Positions 13,238 to 16,924 of a stretch of 16,924 bases of DNA are shown piece after piece; the stretch's first letter is position 1; each line of letters begins with the position of its first letter. The DNA is taken from positions 1 to 16,924 of the forward strand of contig JAGVEU010000174.1 of the NCBI GenBank assembly GCA_020057985.1, read 5' to 3'. The position numbers and the translations under genes were made by a program. Below the pieces are notes generated by a model. That model did no database searches. It was not told the origin of the DNA and was given only the letters and a program-made list of their open reading frames with translations. This DNA comes from Calditrichota bacterium. GTDB taxonomy: Bacteria > Electryoneota > RPQS01.

Positions 13238-14695
13238 ATGGAAACTCTGCTAAGTTTCGTCATCGGCAGCGCGATTCTCCTGTTCTTCCTGCGCAAGTAT
13301 CTGAAGAAACTTGCTCCGGAATTCCATGCGAAGAGCACTATTTCGCAAACGGATACTTCAACCAAGTTGTGCCCCAAATGCGCCTATCGCATGAACACAG
13401 GCGCAGGATTTTGCCCGGCGTGTGGTACTCCGCAAGTCATCTATACGATTAAAAGTGCGAAGACCGTTGAGGGAGTCTCGCAAGAGAATGGACAGAGAAA
13501 ACCTCACCCGATCATTGATGCTTCACTCTGCATCGGCTGCGGCGCGTGTGTGGAAGCGTGTCCTGTGCAAGGCGTCTTGAAAGTTATCGGCGGCAAGGCA
13601 CAGGTCATCAACTTGCCTGCTTGCGAGGGGCACGGCGATTGCGAGAAAGTTTGTCCGGTCAATGGCATCACATTGGTCACGGATGACGCAGTGCGTATTA
13701 TTGAAGTGCCGGACATTAATGAAAACTTCGAGACTAACGTTCCCGGAGTGTTCATTGCCGGTGAATTGGGCGGACTGGCGCTTATCAAACATGCCATCAA
13801 TGACGGTCAACTCGTTATGGAGTATCTCTACAAGCAGATCAAGCTTGCGGACTATCCGCCCGCAGAAGATGTCTATGACGTCATTATTGTCGGAGCAGGA
13901 CCGGCGGGATTGTCGGCTGCGCTAAGCTCAAAGGCGCGCGGTATCAAATATCTATGTCTCGAAGCCGGAGAAATCGCTTCGACAATTCGGCAATATCCGC
14001 GCCATAAGTTCGTGATGGCCGAGCCTTTGGAGATCCCGCTCTATGGCAGACTGTGGGTGCACGATACTTCAAAGGAAGCGCTGCTCGAAATCTGGGAAAC
14101 GATTGTCAAGAATACGGATGTGCGGATTCTCACCGGCCATCGGGCGTTGAATGTTCAGAGGGATAACGGACTTTTCAGGGTCAACACAGACTCCACATCC
14201 TATAAGGCACATTATGTCGTGCTCGCGATCGGCAAGCGAGGGAATCCGCGCAAACTTGGTGTTGCAGGCGAGGAACTCAGCAAAGTGATCTACCAACTCA
14301 TCGAGGCGGAGTCCTATCATCACTCCCATTGTCTTGTAGTGGGTGGAGGTGACAGCGCTATCGAGTCCGCAGTCGCGCTCGCCCGGCAGCCGGGAAACAC
14401 GGTGCATCTTTCTTATCGCAAAGACTCGTTCGCCAACGTAAAGGAACGCAACCTTCTCAAGATCAACGACCTTGCTGCCAGCGGAGCAGTGACGGTTCTT
14501 TTCAATTCAGGCGTTGAAGAAATCACAGCAGAGCGGGTGCATCTTCGTGTGGCCGGTGAACCTCTGACACTGCCCAACGACTATGTGGTGATCAATATTG
14601 GCGGCGAGCCTCCGACGGAGTTCCTGCAACGGGTCGGTGTGCGAATGATCCATAAGCAAATCCTATTTGAGCAGACGTCGTGGCAGGCAGCCTGA
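13238..14695 (+). CDS. Membrane-anchored ferredoxin/FAD-NAD(P) oxidoreductase
   Basis: A 485-residue multidomain redox protein. In order: an N-terminal membrane helix (about 4-18), a zinc ribbon (C45, C48, C59, C62), a 4Fe-4S motif CIGCGACVEAC (98-108), and a second motif CEGHGDCEKVC (129-139) in which the second cysteine is histidine. Next is a segment like the C-terminal flavin-contact region of thioredoxin reductases (NVPGVFIAGELGG, 167-179). An FAD fold with VGAGPAGLSAA (218-228) and an NAD(P) fold with VVGGGDSAIESA (367-378) follow. It probably passes electrons between NAD(P)H or ferredoxin and the adjacent cytochrome b. It starts 3 nt after the cytochrome b gene, so translation may be coupled. 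The direction of electron flow cannot be read from sequence. Confidence 0.88.
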   Translation: METLLSFVIGSAILLFFLRKYLKKLAPEFHAKSTISQTDTSTKLCPKCAYRMNTGAGFCPACGTPQVIYTIKSAKTVEGVSQENGQRKPHPIIDASLCIGCGACVEACPVQGVLKVIGGKAQVINLPACEGHGDCEKVCPVNGITLVTDDAVRIIEVPDINENFETNVPGVFIAGELGGLALIKHAINDGQLVMEYLYKQIKLADYPPAEDVYDVIIVGAGPAGLSAALSSKARGIKYLCLEAGEIASTIRQYPRHKFVMAEPLEIPLYGRLWVHDTSKEALLEIWETIVKNTDVRILTGHRALNVQRDNGLFRVNTDSTSYKAHYVVLAIGKRGNPRKLGVAGEELSKVIYQLIEAESYHHSHCLVVGGGDSAIESAVALARQPGNTVHLSYRKDSFANVKERNLLKINDLAASGAVTVLFNSGVEEITAERVHLRVAGEPLTLPNDYVVINIGGEPPTEFLQRVGVRMIHKQILFEQTSWQAA

Positions 14696-16353
14696 GTGCG
14701 CGGAGGTTTTTTGCTGTCTTTACTTCACTGCTCCTTGCAGCGTGGCCGGGATATGCACAGTTCTCACCGGGGCCGTTATCGAAGACACATCGTACCCTTG
14801 AAGGCTTGACCAATTGCACGCAGTGTCATGATCTCGGTCAGGGAGTGTCTTCGGCAAAATGCCTTGATTGCCATCAGGAGATTGCCAGCAGAGTGAAGGA
14901 AAATCACGGCCTGCATCCACAGTATGTTGCCGCCGATAAGCAGTGTTTCGATTGTCACGTTGAGCATCGCGGAGTGGATGTATCGCTGGTGGTTTGGGAG
15001 AGTGGGCGGGACAACTTCGATCACAAACAGACTCACTTCGAACTGCTCGGCAAGCATAAGGAGCAGACTTGTGTCAAGTGTCATGAACCGCGATTCACCC
15101 ATCAGAGCATTGTCACCAAGGATGGGCTCAAACGCAGCGGACAAACCTATCTGGGACTGAGTTCCGAGTGTACATCTTGCCATGCAGATTATCACCGTAA
15201 GCAGATTACGCGCGGCTGCAAGGAGTGCCACTCCGAATCGAATTGGAAGGAGCCGATCAACTTTGACCATGCCCGCAGTAAGTATCCCTTGACGGGCAAG
15301 CATTCATCGGTGGAATGCAATAAATGCCATCTGCCCATGACTGGAGAAAAGCAAACCGGCCTTGGCGCGGAAACTACATTATACTTCAAGTACACCGGAT
15401 TCAACTTTGAAACCTGTACGGGTTGTCATACTGATCCGCACAAGAACGCGCTTGGATCTGAGTGTGCCAAGTGCCATTCGACGTCGGGCTGGAATGAACT
15501 GGCGAGTGGAGCTTTCAATCATGACCAGACCAAGTTTCCATTACGCGGAAAGCACAGAGCGGTTGCCTGTGCAAAATGCCATCGCAGCGGAGTGAGTTCC
15601 CGACCGGAGGCGTTTTCCAAGTGTTCGGATTGTCATGCAGACTACCATCAAGGGCAGTTTGCGCAATCCTTGAAAACGACGGAATGTTCAGCTTGCCACA
15701 CTGTGGAAGGTTATTTGCCATCGCTCTATTCGCAGCAGGATCATGGTAAAAGCAGTTTTCCTTTGACGGGCGCGCACCTTGCACTGCCGTGTGTCTTGTG
15801 CCATCGGAAGGATGTGAAGCTGCCTTCGCAGTTTCGCTATGCGGACAAATCTTGTATCAGTTGTCACTCAAATCCGCACGGCGAGCAGTTCGCCAAGTTC
15901 GTTCAGAAAGAGAGCGGATGCGAAGGTTGCCACCAAACCGCGCAGTGGAAAGCGGCTAACTTCGATCACAGCAAGTCGGGTTTCAATCTTGACGGGCGAC
16001 ACAGCAATCTTACTTGTGCAAAATGCCATAAACAGCAGGATGCGTTAGGCAAGGCGATTTACACGGGATCACAGAAAGCCTGCGTATCGTGTCACGAGGA
16101 TAAGCACTACGGACAATTTGTTAACGTGGATGGAAAGAATCCCTGTGAACACTGTCATAGCGTGACTGGATGGAAGCAATTACTTTTCGACCATGGAAAG
16201 ACGCGGTTTGCCCTTACCGGAGCCCATCAGCGGGTGACCTGTGAGAAATGTCATCCTGCAGAACTAAAAGAGACAGACAAGCTGGTGGTTCGCTACCGAG
16301 GCGTCTCATTTGCTTGCGAAAGTTGTCATGCCACACAGAGTATTCAGAGGTGA
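14680..16353 (+). CDS. Exported 20-haem cytochrome c
   Basis: A 557-residue protein with a signal peptide (Arg-Arg then a hydrophobic core, likely cleaved after GYA at about residue 26), so it acts in the periplasm or at the outer membrane. I count 20 CxxCH haem-attachment motifs, starting at C46, C61, C89, C131, C164, C180, C213, C246, C262, C297, C315, C336, C371, C392, C414, C446, C468, C489, C521 and C546. Six repeat units of about 75-84 residues contain an FDH-like motif, a GxH motif and CxxCH (FDH or variant at 113, 195, 279, 353, 428, 503), supplying extra histidines for axial ligation. The start is a GTG overlapping the flavoprotein gene by 16 nt. It is likely a conductive electron carrier or terminal reductase component. 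Confidence 0.93.
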   Translation: MAGSLSARRFFAVFTSLLLAAWPGYAQFSPGPLSKTHRTLEGLTNCTQCHDLGQGVSSAKCLDCHQEIASRVKENHGLHPQYVAADKQCFDCHVEHRGVDVSLVVWESGRDNFDHKQTHFELLGKHKEQTCVKCHEPRFTHQSIVTKDGLKRSGQTYLGLSSECTSCHADYHRKQITRGCKECHSESNWKEPINFDHARSKYPLTGKHSSVECNKCHLPMTGEKQTGLGAETTLYFKYTGFNFETCTGCHTDPHKNALGSECAKCHSTSGWNELASGAFNHDQTKFPLRGKHRAVACAKCHRSGVSSRPEAFSKCSDCHADYHQGQFAQSLKTTECSACHTVEGYLPSLYSQQDHGKSSFPLTGAHLALPCVLCHRKDVKLPSQFRYADKSCISCHSNPHGEQFAKFVQKESGCEGCHQTAQWKAANFDHSKSGFNLDGRHSNLTCAKCHKQQDALGKAIYTGSQKACVSCHEDKHYGQFVNVDGKNPCEHCHSVTGWKQLLFDHGKTRFALTGAHQRVTCEKCHPAELKETDKLVVRYRGVSFACESCHATQSIQR

Positions 16354-16354
16354 T

Positions 16355-16924
16355 GTGAAGAGTCTTTATTGGCTGATTTTATTGTGTGTTGTTGTATCTG
16401 CTCTGGCTGCTGAGTACAAACAGGGCGAGATTCGCTACCTTTCCACCGATCGCGTGTTTCTCAATTCTGGAAGCGACGCGGGGCTGCAAATCGGCGACAC
16501 GGTCGAAATCAAGCGTGGCACAGAATGGAAAGCTATGCTCGTCGTTGAAAGTCTATCCAGCATGAGCGCCTCTTGTTCTGTATTGGATTCTGCTTTCAAG
16601 GCGAAAGTTGGTGATCCCGTACGCTGGAAGATCCGAGAGATTGAGGCTCCTATTCAGATCAGCGAACAGAGCAGCGCTGCAGAGCAGCAGACAGCAACGT
16701 CGCAAGCGCAGGCACAGCAAATGAAAAGGAAGCGGCGGGATGTTCGCGGTTCTGTCACTGCCGGAGCGAGTTACTACCGGAATCAGGGAACCACGGACAC
16801 GCGATTATCGCCCTATGTCCAAACCAGCGTGTCGGGCAATCGCATCAATGGCTCTGGTTTTTCCTTTCAAGTACAGGGCAGCTATCATTGGTATACCGGT
16901 GATCTTTCGCGCTCGCTTCCTTCG
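16355..16924 (+). CDS. Secreted, probably outer-membrane protein (incomplete at right edge)
   Basis: The reading frame is open to the end of the window (190 codons). I choose GTG 16355 because it is preceded by AGAGGTGA and gives a clean signal peptide (KSLYWLILLCVVVSALAA, then E). An in-frame ATG at 16328 would overlap the cytochrome gene and spoil that signal. Residues about 23-90 (GEIRYLSTDRVFLNSGSDAG and onward) resemble a small beta-rich SH3-like or FlgT-C-like domain. A Gln/Ala-rich linker and a Lys/Arg cluster follow. From about residue 130 there are alternating polar/aromatic strands (SVTAGASYY, GFSFQVQGSYHWY) typical of an outer-membrane beta-barrel. It may form the outer-membrane partner of the multihaem cytochrome, but the C-terminus is not visible. 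Confidence 0.75.
   Translation, partial: MKSLYWLILLCVVVSALAAEYKQGEIRYLSTDRVFLNSGSDAGLQIGDTVEIKRGTEWKAMLVVESLSSMSASCSVLDSAFKAKVGDPVRWKIREIEAPIQISEQSSAAEQQTATSQAQAQQMKRKRRDVRGSVTAGASYYRNQGTTDTRLSPYVQTSVSGNRINGSGFSFQVQGSYHWYTGDLSRSLPS

Overview
The window looks like a chromosomal segment of an anaerobic or facultatively anaerobic bacterium with roughly 50-55% G+C. Evidence for this lifestyle is a thiamine-dependent 2-oxoacid:ferredoxin oxidoreductase, a ferredoxin-type flavoprotein, a b-type membrane cytochrome and a 20-haem c-type cytochrome. The last gene appears to make an outer-membrane protein, so the cell is probably Gram-negative. There is no rRNA, ribosomal protein or other phylogenetic marker here. 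An uncultured lineage near the FCB group or a similar deep-branching anaerobe is only an impression.

Left half (about 480-8475, all genes on the minus strand): a Type I restriction-modification locus read right to left as hsdR, a Mrr-like nuclease gene, an unrecognised gene, hsdS and hsdM. hsdR has a well-spaced sigma70-type promoter (8535-8563), and a hairpin plus T-tract past hsdM (356-378) could end the operon. Two genes that are not standard R-M subunits sit between hsdR and hsdS, so this may be an extended defence cassette.

The 276 bp between hsdR and the nuclease gene hold the most unusual signal. Two tandem, diverged units on the opposite (plus) strand each have a near-consensus promoter with a 17-bp spacer, a short transcript with three predicted stem-loops, and an intrinsic terminator (5888-5980 and 6014-6108). 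They look like a duplicated small RNA, or leader-peptide gene, aimed at the hsdR 3' end.

Centre (8475-9304): about 830 bp with no convincing gene, rich in hairpins and GTTGC-associated repeats. Next comes a three-gene operon for a VorB-type 2-oxoacid:ferredoxin oxidoreductase (9320-12090; delta, alpha and fused beta-gamma subunits), with a promoter at 9191-9219. A related repeat element of up to about 120 bp lies on each side of this operon, in the same orientation.

Right end (12377-16924): four tightly packed plus-strand genes. They encode a b-type membrane cytochrome, a membrane-anchored zinc-ribbon/ferredoxin/FAD-NAD oxidoreductase, an exported 20-haem cytochrome c, and the start of a secreted, probably outer-membrane protein that runs off the window. 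Together they suggest an electron path from cytoplasmic reductant (NAD(P)H or ferredoxin) through the inner membrane to a periplasmic or outer-membrane multihaem wire. The neighbouring ferredoxin-reducing operon could be an electron source; that link is inference.
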